Positions 43,110 through 56,300 of a stretch of 62,000 bases of DNA are shown here, piece after piece. The stretch's first letter is position 1; every line of letters starts with the position of its first letter. A program made the position numbers and the translations under genes. The notes under the pieces are model-generated. The model had not been told where the DNA came from and did not search any database. It saw only the letters and a program-made list of their open reading frames with translations. Source of the stretch: Branchiostoma floridae (lineage: Eukaryota > Chordata > Leptocardii > Amphioxiformes > Branchiostomatidae); assembly GCF_000003815.2 (NCBI RefSeq), contig NC_049994.1, positions 18,551,555 to 18,613,554 on the forward strand. The letters run 5' to 3'.

Positions 43110-44360
43110 TTACAGTTATTATGTTTATCACTGTTCACATCCACTTGTACAGTAACGTATGCTATTATCTTTAGGGCACGAACTTGCAAATAAACTTTCT
43201 ACAGTAATACGAAATTAGTGTCCGAAATGATTGATAATTCCGACCAAATTCGTTTCCAGCGATATCTTGGCTCAACGTTAATTGTAAAATCGTTATTAGG
43301 TCAACAAATTATGTAGCAGTCTTCCTACAAGTGCCACAGTGCTTCAGCTCTGAGTACTCTCTAAATGCTTTTCAGGTTTTTTCTTACTTCTCCCATTTGA
43401 AAAAAAAAAATAAAAAGAATCCCATTCTTGCAGTTTCGGTTGAATCTACAACAGACTTTGAATGTAACGTTACAGCTTACTTCAAATGGTTGATTTTAGC
43501 CCTCATATCTTAGATGGTTTGCAAACGGGCCACATGTAAATAAACAGGTTTTGGCTCACTGAAAAGCTTAGCAATTTGGTCTTCTACTCAGGTGTTGATG
43601 TGAATTGTGCTGAAAATTTTAACTTTTGACCAAGTGTTTATATTCCAATTTGTTTCATACACACAGAATATAATACTCAAGCATGTATATACTATGTCTT
43701 CAGGGGCGTAAGATATAATAAGTTCATCTTTGTTGCGAATGTTTCAATCCAGAACTGCAAACGTAGCAATAAATCAACTGCAGGCTTTTAGCTAGGATTT
43801 TGTAATAGGGAGTCCAGACTTATTGGTGAGTTGCGGTAAGTGACTATTGTAGGGGGGTCTTGGGGCATGGTGCAGAGTTTTTGATGATTTTAAGTAAAAA
43901 CAGTGCATTCTAAGGTATCCCAAGAGGCAAAAATACTGTTACAGATGTCACAGTAGAAGACTGGGACCACAGATGACCTGGTAGCATCCCTGGACAATCA
44001 GAATTTCATGCTTGTCAGAGGATTTTTTCCCCAGAATAGGGCGTCCAGGGGCATCAAATTTCTTGTTATTCTAAGAAAAGTGCGTCCAGATGCTTGGCAT
44101 TGGAGACACATGTCTATGATATAAGGTCACCCATTAGAAGTTGTGACTATGTATATGATTTTTCACTCAGTCAGTTGAAATAATGTGTCTGCATTCTGGG
44201 ACAGAAGTCATTCATTCAATTGTTTTCACTGGCTTCACATTCATTGAAGGAATTTGAAGTCTCTAACAGTTGTATGTTTTAATTTTACTTTCAAATTACT
44301 AGTACCTGAAATTAGATTTTAACCCTTTTCTGACCAAGGTGTACCATTTGTGACTATAAG
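43110..44360. other. Putative DCLK intron 1: no supported feature
   Basis: AT-rich, no coding frame. A weak TE-like patch (gggcgtccagg ... gtgcgtccaga) is at ~44035-44095. Confidence 0.4.
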
Positions 44361-44369
44361 GGTATGTAG

Positions 44370-44622
44370 CAGGGTTGTAGCCAGCAACCGTCCTTCCGTC
44401 CTTTGACGGAATTCTGCAGCAGGGGACGGAAATTTTTTTTTTCCCATTCCGTCCTCTGAGAGCAAAATGTAACCCTCAAAATGCAGGAAATAGCATTTCA
44501 TCAGAGGGTCTAGATTTCAAGATTTTCCTTGGGACCATGCTCCCGAATCCCCCTACGAACATTGCGCCAAAGCCATTGAAAATCGAAGGGACGGAAAATG
44601 TTTCTGGCTGGCTACAACCCTG
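44370..44622. mobile_element. hAT-like MITE (CAGGGTTGTAGCCAGC)
   Basis: CAGGGTTGTAGCCAGC at the left is mirrored by GCTGGCTACAACCCTG at the right. Flanks GTATGTAG (44362-44369) and GCATGTAG (44623-44630) match 7 of 8 bases. 253 bp, no ORF. Confidence 0.88.
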
Positions 44623-45599
44623 GCATGTAGTATAAGGAGGTTAATCTGAGAGCAGATCTAAAATTGTGATTTGAATTGCTCAAATAAAAACACGATTGAT
44701 GTTACATTCCCCTTGAAGAAGGACCAAAGTCTGCTGGGATGAACAAGCAGTGGAGGAATGTGTGACAGGTAAGAGTGTTTACCTGGACAGGTGTGCACAG
44801 CTTTTACCTGGACAGGTGTGTAACAGGTAACAGTAATGGAGGCCTGATTATGTTAATTAGTCATGACACAACAAAAGCTGACAAGATTTGGTTCAGAAAT
44901 CAAACTTTAAGATAGAAATCTTTTTTAGCTCCAACAAGTTAGAAATGTTTTTAATGTTTGCAGTTGTAGGCAATGTAAACAAATGATATGTAGAACAATT
45001 CTCCAAATGGAACTTTTACAATCTTCAGAAATAGGAAGAAGAAAAAAAAGAAGAAATTCAAATACTGTATATAATTTTGAAACATGCTTTGATGTCAGCT
45101 CCAATTTTTCATGCCATTGTAGGAAATAATCCCCAACTTTATGTCAGATTCTCCCAAATGGAAGATTCACACTAGTAATTAATGTAAGCAGAAATAGAGG
45201 TAAAAAATTCAAAATATTTATTTTAGCAGCAGTTCAGCAAGTGTGTTCTTTTTGCACGTGAAAAAGCGCTGCTTGGACAGAAAACTTTGTAAACGATGAA
45301 GTCAGACTGTGCATTATTTCACAGTCACACATGTGCGTTATACTTATGGGCTCTTATATAATTATCATGAGCTTTGAATAGGGCTTTATTTTCAAAGTTT
45401 AACTCAAAAGCCTGACTTGGAAACTGTTCATACAGTTACTATACTATCACATCTATTGATGCAGCAGTGCATTTATCCCACATACTACTGTATAAAAGAC
45501 ACCTGAATCACACAGCTTTCAAAGATTCCTTTGTCCGTACGGTTGTACAGAAACTGGCCTTGTTGTGATACAATACCTCAGGTCCTTTATAGTAGGCCA

Positions 45600-46345
45600 G
45601 GCTTTTACAGTTGTCAGAGGGATAATCTGGATTACGTGTAACAGGACCAGACAGGTAGGCATGGATAGGAAGCTGGCATGTTACGCTGTGAAACACTTTT
45701 GTCCTTTGACTCTTACAAACAAGTTCCAACTTGCATAGAAGTTTGCACGTAGCGCAAATGGCTTTGCGGTTAGTATCCCTGCCTCTGAGCAAGACATTGA
45801 TGAATGAGAATCCAGGCCTGTTGTCACTCATCAAACTTAGACAGTCTTCTTAGTCGGGCATCTTGTCTTTTGCTGTGATGTGTTCCTGGGTTATAAAAAC
45901 GTGTTAAGTACAGAGATCCAAAATGACACAACTTGGAGTTTTAATTTTGTTTACAGTATTTTAGCATATAATATCAAATATTTCTTAGACCTCATGTTAG
46001 TAATGTTGGAAGCCATCATGATACCGTTTATTGTACAATGCCATGCATATGTTGAGCGTACAAAATGTTATGAAATCATACAAATGTAGCATGACAGTTG
46101 TAGGGGGGATTATCAGGATTAGTTGTAACAGGACCAGGCAGGTAGGCATGGATAGAAAGAAAGCTGGCATGTTACACAGTGTGAAACACTTTTGTCTGTT
46201 GACTCTTGCCGCTGCAAAACACCTTATAAATACATATCTAGTATAGCATGGAGTGCAAATGGCTGTGTGGTTAGTAACCCTGCCACTGGACTGGAAGGTT
46301 GACAATGATTGAGAATCCTGGGCCTGTTGTTATGCATCCAAGTTG
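45600..46345. repeat. Pair of diverged ~240-bp repeats (45600-45840, 46085-46345), possibly tRNA-derived
   Basis: Both contain taacaggaccagrcaggtag, gcatggatag, gctggcatgttaca and gtgaaacacttttgtc. They end in a tRNA-like stretch (gcaaatggctgtgtggttag ... ccctgcc ... gactggaaggttga). The A-box-like part is recognisable; no clean B box. Confidence 0.5.
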
Positions 46346-46349
46346 AACA

Positions 46350-47200
46350 ATCTTAACTTAGAATATCTGCAAATATTCACTCTGGACTTGTAAGTCATTG
46401 CTGCACACAAATCTCCTTGCTAGGATTGTGTTCAAGGTGGGTTTGCAAGATCCTGAGTTTTAAGTCTATATAGTATAGTTACTATACACCAATCCAACAT
46501 GACATATATATAAAACAAGGTTTAACATAATGTGTTAACAGTCTTTTTATAGCAAATAGCCAGTCTTTACTTACATGTTGTAAATAAAGTCTGGTTTGCC
46601 AGTAGTTTTAGACCTCCAGCTAGTTTTTGAGGGCTGTCATGGTCGGGGGTAATGGATAATTGTACTTCCTGGAGTGTGATATGGTTTGTTTCATAGCCAT
46701 TATTGTTGCTATGGCCCTGTTTGTTGGTTGCTAGGATGGTGATTGACAGCTGTCTCTCATGACTGTCATCAGGACCACAGAAATATTCTAATTGTCATTC
46801 ATCAAATCACACTAAAACCAGGTGTTTCAGATGGTCTGAATTCTATTTCTATGAATCAGAATTCATGATAATATGTGCCAAAAAGTAGTTACTCAAGCAA
46901 CTGAATATAGTTTTGATACTAATTGTTTTACTCTTTTGATTTAATATCTTATACCATAGTGTGACAAGAGTTGCTCCTTTTTTGATCACCACCATGTACC
47001 TGAGACTTCAATTGGTCAGGTTAAAGGCGGTGGGAGGAGAGGGATCATGTTGGGAGGCTGGATGGGTTCAACCTTCCGATTCCGTACCCTTAAAATTTAA
47101 GACACAGTGGATAACCACCCACTGCCCCTTCGATCTCAAAGGCTTCTGTACCTTTTTTTACTCAACTCTTCAGTTAAGTTTGTTGAAACTTTGTCTCCAG
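46350..47200. other. Putative DCLK intron 1, distal: no supported feature
   Basis: AT-rich; no repeat or coding exon recognised before the acceptor at 47201. Confidence 0.4.
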
Positions 47201-47201
47201 G

Positions 47202-47320
47202 AGGAGGGGTGCAGCTGTGAAGGTCGGATGAAGGACGCAGGAATGACCACCATGGCCAGTCGCTTCACCGACGGGAAGATTTCTCAGGAACTGCGAGACA
47301 TCACCGACGACTCCTACAAG
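47202..47320 (+). CDS. DCLK: DCLK exon with start codon
   Basis: Acceptor GTCTCCAG at 47201, donor AAG|GTGCTT, phase 0. The first ATG is at 47228 ([20 protein letters not shown], then [11 protein letters not shown]). The frame is open back to the acceptor, so an upstream start is possible but not seen. Confidence 0.8.
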
Positions 47321-50300
47321 GTGCTTGAAGAGTTTTATCTCTTCCTTTCTTTCTTTTCTGCTTTCTTTCTTTCTTTCCTTCATTCCTTTTTTCTTTGGAC
47401 AAGTTAATGAATAGTTTTACCAGGCTATTGCATCAAAAGACTCTAAATGCGACAACACCTACTGTAATCGTATCATCTTTTCCTTTTTTCATTTGCTTTC
47501 TTTGTTTTGACAACTTCGTGAATAGTTTCATCAGGTTGTTGCATCAAAAGACGCTTTTTACACAACCCTTGCTTTATTTCCATCACCTTCCTCAGGGTCA
47601 TTCTGACTGGTTTACATGGTACTGCAGCAGTAGGTGGTGCTGCTTACAATTACATATGGGGTCAGAAACGTAAATTTTACATACTAGTTGTACATGTATT
47701 ACATGTATGTACAGTGATTATTTTATGTGAACTTTGACAATGCATTCCCAAAAATATAAAGGAGTCAGTGTGTTTAACTATGACTGTAAATTAGCAGTTA
47801 TTATGGTGTAACAAGTTTCATCTACTTCTTTGACCCCTAATAGGACCTCCGCAGACCCAAGCGCGTACGCTTCTACAAGAACGGGGACCGGTACTTCCAC
47901 GGTCGTAAGTTCCGTATCACGCCACACCGCTACCTGACGTTCGGGGAGCTGCTACAGGACCTCAACAAGGTTGGGAACCTTTTCCTTCACAAAAAGAAAG
48001 TTATATACTGTATAAGTCACTGTCTTGTACATATATATACAAAAAGGTGTATACCATATCGCCATACATACCAGCCCACCTGTGGATAGGATCGCCTGAA
48101 GGCCAAAGGCCCTATTTAAATCATGTCTTGCCTACCAAAGAAAACACTATTTTAATGCAAATTGCACCAGAATAACAGCACTTGATGTTTGTTCAGATTA
48201 TTCTATTAGAGTCTGTGTGATAGCTCAAGGTATCACCCTTATCAAATGTTATTGTCCAGGAATAAAAGTGAAAAACTGCTAGAGAACCCTTCTCCTAAAG
48301 TCTTCATGACAGCAAAATACAACATTTTCTTATCATCTCCAATGAAAGTATCATTCATAAAGACGTGTTCACACAAAATGTACACCTTTTTATTTGTGTT
48401 ACATACATGAGACAACCAATTTGGGTGGCTTTAATCACATGTAATTTGTTTGTTATTGACGAGACACATTACACATTATCTAAAACAAAGCATCATTTCT
48501 GCATTTTGACAGGTTGTAAACCTCCCGTATGGGGTTAGGAGAATCTACACACCGATCAGCGGGACACAGATAACGAGCGTGGATGAACTGAAGGACGGAC
48601 AGTCGTACGTTTGTGCCTCGTTCGAGCGTTTCCAGAGGATCAAGTACGGCTCCGAGGAGTACCGTGTGGACTGGAACGCTGGATACGGAGCAAGTAAGTT
48701 TAGAAGTTTTCTTTTCTATTTTCATGTACTCATAATATTATCATCATCATCATCTTATACTTTACTAATGAAGTTTGTATAATACCACACATTAAAAAGA
48801 AATGTTTGCCTGCTCAAAAATATTTTGAACAACTGAAGTGTGCAATCCTGGGAAACCCATGAAATCCAGTCTATGTCCCATTAGCCAAATTGCAGTAATT
48901 TATAATCTGTCTATTGAAATTTATGTTGAAACTAGATACCATAATTTTTATTGATAACAGAATATTTGCACCGAAGAATACAAACACTATGTTTAACTAA
49001 AGTCCAGACATGCACCTGTAGAAAAAATTATTTTCAGACATATATATTAAGTTAATGAAAATCAAAGCTGATGTACTGTGAGAGATCTTAAGGTTCATGC
49101 CCTTGGATGTGCCCTTGACCTGCCCTTGAGACTCAGCTGTTTAAATGACCTTGTATCGTTGCTGTTTGAACACCTCCGACCCTTCACCTTGAAAGGTCAT
49201 CCTTGCAAATGAAGGAGTCATCACCTAGCAACTGTAACTAAGGCATAGCCATCACCTAGCAACTGTAACTATGGCAGAACCAATTGGATTGAGTTGGTTC
49301 TGATCCTTTTCAGAAATAATTGCTGAACTGGAATGAAAAACATACATCAAAAGTATCAGGGAGTGAATACCAAGTTTCTACGCCATCCCTCTGTTTTCAA
49401 GTTGAGCAACACTTTACATTTTGTACTTAGACATGACTGAGATTTTTACTTGAAAATGTTCCAAAGCTCAATTGTATTGTCACAGTGATAATCTCAGAAT
49501 AAATCGGGACTACATGTACATGTACTTGAAGAGAGGAAAATATTCTGAAAGTCAAGTACATCTTTTCTTCTACTTTTTAAAGTCATGCCATTTCAGTTTC
49601 TAACATAAATATGTGTTGTCGTCAGAGTGCCAAGTGCAATTGCCTGCAAAATCCTTAATCCATAGAAAATGACCCATATAATCAAGATGAGAAAAAAGAC
49701 GTTTTTAACATGTTATCATCCATGATTTGAGTTCTTTCCACCGATGGCTGGTTGTCTCAAGGGCCCAAAGGTAACCTTGGTCCATGGAGAAACTACCAGG
49801 GCTATCCCAAACAGGAAAATAAAGTATAGAATTTCAAAGTATGGGACAAGTGTGCTGTGTTTTTACAGCAAGTAACTCTTTCTTGTTTAGTAGGACTGGT
49901 TTAATTTGCAGTTTCAGCTACTGACTACTAGCTGATTAACTACTTCTTACAGGACCTGGTATTTGTTTGTCCCCAAGACACCAGGTGAAGCCTCATGCTA
50001 GTTTCCTTCTCCAGACCTACAGTCTTGTAGCAGAAAATAGACCGAAAACCAAAGTATGAGTCATACTATGACACTTAACAGTTACTGTTTTTGTGTCAGT
50101 TCATACTTTTTGTACACTTTAAGTCCAGTTCATGCAGTCCAATTACTTGTTCCATGTGTATGTGTGTCCCCGGGGCGTTGGGTTAAGTGTAATTACAAGA
50201 TTAGCCGTGTGTTGTCGAGTGTCGAATTGCCCTGACCGTGCGACTGCCAAGTAAACAAATATTTGTAACTACGCCGTCCCCTCACGCTCCCTGCATATGA

Positions 50301-53300
50301 AAACAGCTCCAGCTAAGTACCCATTAAGAGACTTACCTACTTAGCTACTCCTGAGTACCTTCAAGGGCTTTTTTTCCTGGTGCACTGGGACAACATTTTA
50401 CCAGTGCCCGTTCACGTTTGCACAGTTTCTTTCTAAAACTGCATTATCCGGTTTGCTAAAAGTCAACCAATAGGTCCAGTTTCTTCAGGGTTGGGTTTCT
50501 TAGGTCAAAGATGAAGTTTTTCTTGAAGGGTTTAGGGATGGAAGTCGTTGAACAAGCGACAGTCAGGCACGGTTGCCATTGGCAACACGGAGGGGTCCTG
50601 GCTGTGTTTGGAGACAGTGCGCCATGTTATAACAGGTGGCTGAGTGACCAATCGCAAAGCTTTCTCCTAAAATCACACCGACTCGTTCGCAAAGGTTTTC
50701 TCTTTTCCCTGATCTGTTGCTACGGACATACGTGATTGTCTCCGATAAACGTTTGTTGGATGTTCGGCTTAAAGCGAGAGGATCCGGCGCTTCTTCATTG
50801 GGGGCATGTGAGACCCGGGCGCTACAGATGTGAGAGTAACTCACGTTCGGTCGCTTCGGACCCGACACCGCTGGGGACCATGGAGGGTGGGCCTGACGTG
50901 TATCGCAGATACGTCTGGGGGCCGCGCAAGCCTGCCAGTAAGTCTGGGTTTTCTTTAGACTTCAGGAATAGCAGTAACTGATTTTTCTTCCTATGTTGAA
51001 GAAAAGTTGTCTTTCGTAACAGCATCTCGTCTTGACAGGGTTTCAAAATAATGATGTAGGCTGTTAAGTAATTAATAGATCATGTCTGTGTGTCTGGGAC
51101 TTTATTATTAGTAAGTAAGTCTGTGTTTTCTTTAGACTTCCTTCTCTGCTTTCAAGAATAGAAGTTCAAGCTTTTTCTTGTTACATTGTCGAAGAAAATT
51201 TTCTTCCGTAACAGCATCTCTAAAGGAAATCTTGACCGACAGTTTAAGGGTTCCGAATGATGGAGGCTGTAGTAAGTTAAATCATATCTGTGTGTCTGGG
51301 ACTTTATCATGTAAGTCTGTGTTTTCTTTAGACTTCCTTCTCGGCTTTCAGGAATAGCATTTGCGAATAAATATTCTTGGTACATTGTCGAGGAAGAGAT
51401 AGGTTGTCTTCTGTAAGTGTCACATCTGAAGAGAGTAGATCAGGGTATACTTGTAAGTCTTGCAAGACATTTTCCAATATTTAGGGTTTTGAATAATGAA
51501 GGTTTTGTAAGTTATTCATATCTGTGAGTCTGAGACTTTTTTTTTAGTCATTGTTTCTTTTTCCTCATTTTTGTGGAACTGTACAACAGGAGAAAACCTT
51601 AATTTGCATAACTGCATACTGTTTCAATATCCCTGTAAACTATGAAGTATAGTAGAGAGGAAAGACTGCAACAATTGTCATCTATATAAGTTACAAAGTG
51701 AATAGCTTTTCAGATAGTCAGAAAATCGAAAAATGACATTCTAGATTAGTTATGAAACTTATGATGCCATTTGAACACTGGACTGGAATTTTGGAATCTG
51801 ATTTAAGATTTTGACTTTTGTAAGTCTTTCTGTCCGGTAGAGTTTTAACATCTTAGTCATTCCATGCAAGTAGTCAGAAGTCATTTGGAGTTTCTCAATG
51901 ACGGATCCATGACTGTTTGTAGAATGTCTTACTACCGGGGTCTTTGACTGAGCAAGTAACAGTTGGTACACACAGCTGGGGTTTGGTGTAAAAGCTCATC
52001 ATTTGTAACCAAGAGAGGAAGTTCGTACAATTTGCACTTGAAATGGGGAAGTCTGCTCTTTTTTTTTTTAACAGAATGATCTTGTTACAACCTTGTCAAA
52101 CTTCAAGTCAGCGTATCGGTGTAACCAAACAGCACGTGCCGTAGATGATTATATTACATCGCAGTCGTCACAGCTTGTGACCTAGCTTCTGCATAGTCAG
52201 CTCTAAATTTTCATAAGTTTCCATTTACTTTAAATTTTTGAAAGAAGTGATTTTCGAAAACCTCAATTTTTGGTTCTCTTGATAACACTGAAAACTGCAC
52301 TCAGTTGTTCTTCTTTCTGTGTCAGGCACCATGTCAACATACTGGTTGGTATGGCTACCACCTTGTTTGTCTTTTTCAGTTGGACTTTTTCTTACGCTTT
52401 CTTAAGGAAAAGAACTAGTCTAGACATTTCAAGTCTTAGCAAATGCTGGATACAGTCAAGTGTACTTGAATGTCCAGATTTGTAGGACACTGTGTTTTTT
52501 AAGAACGTTTGTTGTTCTTGAGGAAAAAAAACTTCGCATGACCAGCCTGGGTTGGTGACCCCAGCATGCTTCACACTCCCGGTAGCCATGGCAACCCCGG
52601 AACCTGACCCCTGACCTGTCTGCTGCATGCTCCGTCGATTCTTAACGCGGATGTTTGCCGGGCAACGACGTGCGTCATCTGAATAGAGCTGAGGACCAAC
52701 AAGAGCTCTGCTTGTCGTTTTTGCATCACATGACCACAATGTTGAACAGGTCTCTTTGACGTAAATCTTAGATATAGTTTATTTTTACCTCCATGAAAAA
52801 ATGGAGGTATAGTTTTGAGTGTGTCTGTGTGTGTGTTTGTGTGTTTGTGTGTGTGTGTGTTTGTGTGTGTGTCTGTGTGTCCGCATATTTGTGGTCATCA
52901 TAACTTGAGAACCTCTTGATGGACTACGATGATATTTGGTATGTAGGTGGGGGTTGGGAAGACGAAGGTCAAGGTCAATTTTGGGCCCCCTGGTGTGTGG
53001 CCTTGGTACTGCAGCGCAACTTCCGGTTTTGCTATCTCGGTGTTCTGAACATGCTATGGTCAAGATTTTTAAGCATTAGATAGCTCTTGTGCTCAGGAAA
53101 AAATTACGTAAGTTTGGGCCCCCTAGCGTCTAGTTTGGGAATAGCAGGGGCATTTTTGTCAAAAACTTCTGACGAGGATAACTCAAGAAGGGAACAACGG
53201 ATTTTCATCATTTTTGGTATGTAGGTACCTTAGACAATTTTGTACAAGATTAAATACTAATTATGCAAAATAGGAGTACATTTGCATAATTAATGAGGAT

Positions 53301-56300
53301 ATTATATCATGGCAGTTTTTTCAATGTATCTCTTGTCCTGGATGTGATATGGTCTTGACATTTGGCTGGTAGATAGCTTGCAGTGTCATGACAAAGTGGG
53401 GCAGGTTTCAGCCCCCTAACATTTAATTGCGGAACTGCAGGGGCGTTTTTGTCAAGACATTCTAAAGAGGATAACTGCAGAAAGGATTGATGGATTGGCA
53501 TCATACTAGGCATGCGGGTACCTTAGGCAAATATGTTCATAATGATATACATTTTATGCAAATGAGGACTAAATTTGCATGATTAATGAGGAAATTGTAT
53601 AATTCCATTGTTTTCAATAACTGGACTTCAATAAATGTAACACATGTTAACTATGATAGGTGGAATATAAGCAGATACCAAATATGGTAATGAGGAACTT
53701 ATTTGCATAATTTATGTAAAAATTGCAAAACGCTTTATGATTAATAATGGGAATTTTATAATGGTGACATGTGTACGTTAGTCAATGATGAACAATACCA
53801 TGCATAAATTATGTTAATGTGCTAGTCAATTGCATGAAATTTACGAAAGCTCTAAATTTTCATGGAGGTATGAGGTCGCCGAACTCTAGTTGTTTGTTGT
53901 GTTTTACCAGAATTCTTTTCAACTCTTATAGCTGCAACTATGCTTTCTTTCACAGGGTTATTCTTGATATATTCAGACTGTTAGATTTTGTATTTGCGTC
54001 ATCTGAATAGAGCTGAGGACTCACAAGAGCCCTGCTTGTCGTTTTTGTATCACATGACCAAAAAGTTGAACAGGTCTCGTTGACGTAAACCTGTGAATAT
54101 ATTGTTTATTTTTATGTTGTTGTGATTTTTTAGCAGACTTTGTTTAACTCTTGCAACTGCAACGGTTATGCTTTTTCTCAGGGTGTCAGACTGTGTTAGA
54201 TTTTGTATTTGCACAAAAATGCCATGTATGACAGCAAATATGACATTGTTTTGACCATCACTACATGAAAACTTTCCATCCTACGTAGATTACAGTGGTG
54301 CACATATTGACATAAAGACCACGGTGGATTCTGAATTGTCCCCTCTTCTCTGCTATGTGCACTTGAACCTCCTTTGGTCACACCCCCGTAACAAGGGCAA
54401 GGACACTTCACAGGGCTCCAGGCCTCACATCAACTTTAGTGTTAAACAGACACATCGACAAGCTTCATGCCAAGGGTCTGCAGGGCAGTCTATATCATAT
54501 GACACATAGAAATATAGTTTGTTCCCAATGATTAACACTAGAATTGTATATTATCAGGTTGCATGTGAAGATACCCCTACTATATCACTGGGTATAAGTC
54601 TGTATTCTGCTTAGAAGATGTTCGATATCCGACTGGTTTTTGATGTGTAACACAATTGCAGTTACCTGAGGCAACAGAAGTCGTGATAGACCAAGGAAAT
54701 CTTGAAAGGAGTGTGTTAAGAAGGACATGACAGTCTGTGGCCTTGCCAGTGTGAGAGAGCTGGACAGAGCTGCTTGGAAGCGCGGTGTGAAGACTAGCCA
54801 ATCCCTGTCCACCTGTTGTCATGTACCCCCGCAGCAGTATGATTAAATACTAAATAGCACTATTAACATATAAATTATCAATAAACTGGTGGATGTACCA
54901 ACTGATAAGTATGTAACACCAGCTCAAAAAAGAACTTGAAGCAGTTATGCCTTTCAAGAGTCTAGAGATTTAAGTGTGATTATGACCATTAGCTACATTG
55001 TATTTCACCACACAGAAAATAAGATCTTACACTGCTTTTTTTTTCATTTCTTTTCAGAAGCAAAGAACCCTTTGCAGGATCCGAGCCACTGGACAACCGG
55101 CAAATATTCCCTCCACAATGACTACAATCCCCGCGCCACGTACCCTCCGAGTACAGGGGGTCGTAGTTCGTTTGGGCGGGCGCCCCAATCCGGTTCTGGG
55201 ACGTTCGGTCCCCCCAAACGGACCAACAGCCACACTGTCCACTCTGACAACAGCCCTCTCAAACCGAAAGTCATCACGGTCGTGCGTAACGGCGACCGAC
55301 CGAGAACTAAGATCACGATTCTCCTGAATCGTCGGTCGGTACAGACTTTCGAACAGCTGATCGCTGACATATCCGAGGCCCTCGGTCAGCCGAGGTGGAA
55401 AAACAACCACGTGAAGAAACTCTACAACCTAAAGGGAAGGGAAGTGAAAGGGATCGGGGATTTCTTTCGAGAGGATGACATGTTTATTGCGACGGGTAGG
55501 GAACAGATAACTACAAGCGATGTGCAAGACATTCTGGAGGAGGTCTTTCCTGATAGCCCTTACGCTCAGAACCTTGTAAGACGAAATCAAGGCAAACAGA
55601 AGGCACGTCGGCAAAACCACGATTTCAGACATGACCCTGGTCTACTAGAGGTGGACAGGGAAAGACGGGAACGAATCAGCAGAGTTGAAAAGGAGAGAGA
55701 ACTTGCCAGACAGATGGAGAGAGAGAGGGAAAGAGCAAAGGAGGACGAGAGAGAGAAGGCAAGAAGATGGGAGGAGGAGAGAAGACGAAAAGAACAGAAG
55801 GCGTTAGGAGAGAATGCGAAGAAAAATACGAGGAAAAAGGCTGGCCAAGATCAAGGACTTGCAGACTATAGACTCTGGATGGAACAGAAAGAGAGAGAGT
55901 GGCAGAGAGAAATTGAGGAGAGAGAGCGGATGTGGAGGGAGGAGGAGAGACAGTGGAGGGAGATGATGGAGGAAAGGGAGAGAATGTGGCATGATGAGGA
56001 TGAGCAGAGGAGAAGAAGATGGAGAGAGGAGGACATAGAGAGAGAGAGAAGAATCCGTGAAGAAGAGATTGAGAGAGAACGAAGGAAGTGGCAAGATGAA
56101 CTTGAGAGGGAACGGAGAAGGAGAGTTGAGGAAGAGAGACAGCTGGAGATCATGCGAGACGAAGAGCGGCTCCAACAGGAGAAGGAAAGAGAGAGGATCA
56201 GGAAGCAATGGGAGGATGAGGATCGAAGGAGGGAACGAGAGAGACAGGAAGAGAGGAGGCGGTGGGGTGAGGATGACCACCGGCCGGGAGGGAGATGGAA

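Noticed and set aside
46961-47407. 148-codon open frame starting at 46961
   Set aside because: It reads through the acceptor at 47201 into the first DCLK coding exon; the part before 47202 has no conservation signal and the part after 47320 is intron.
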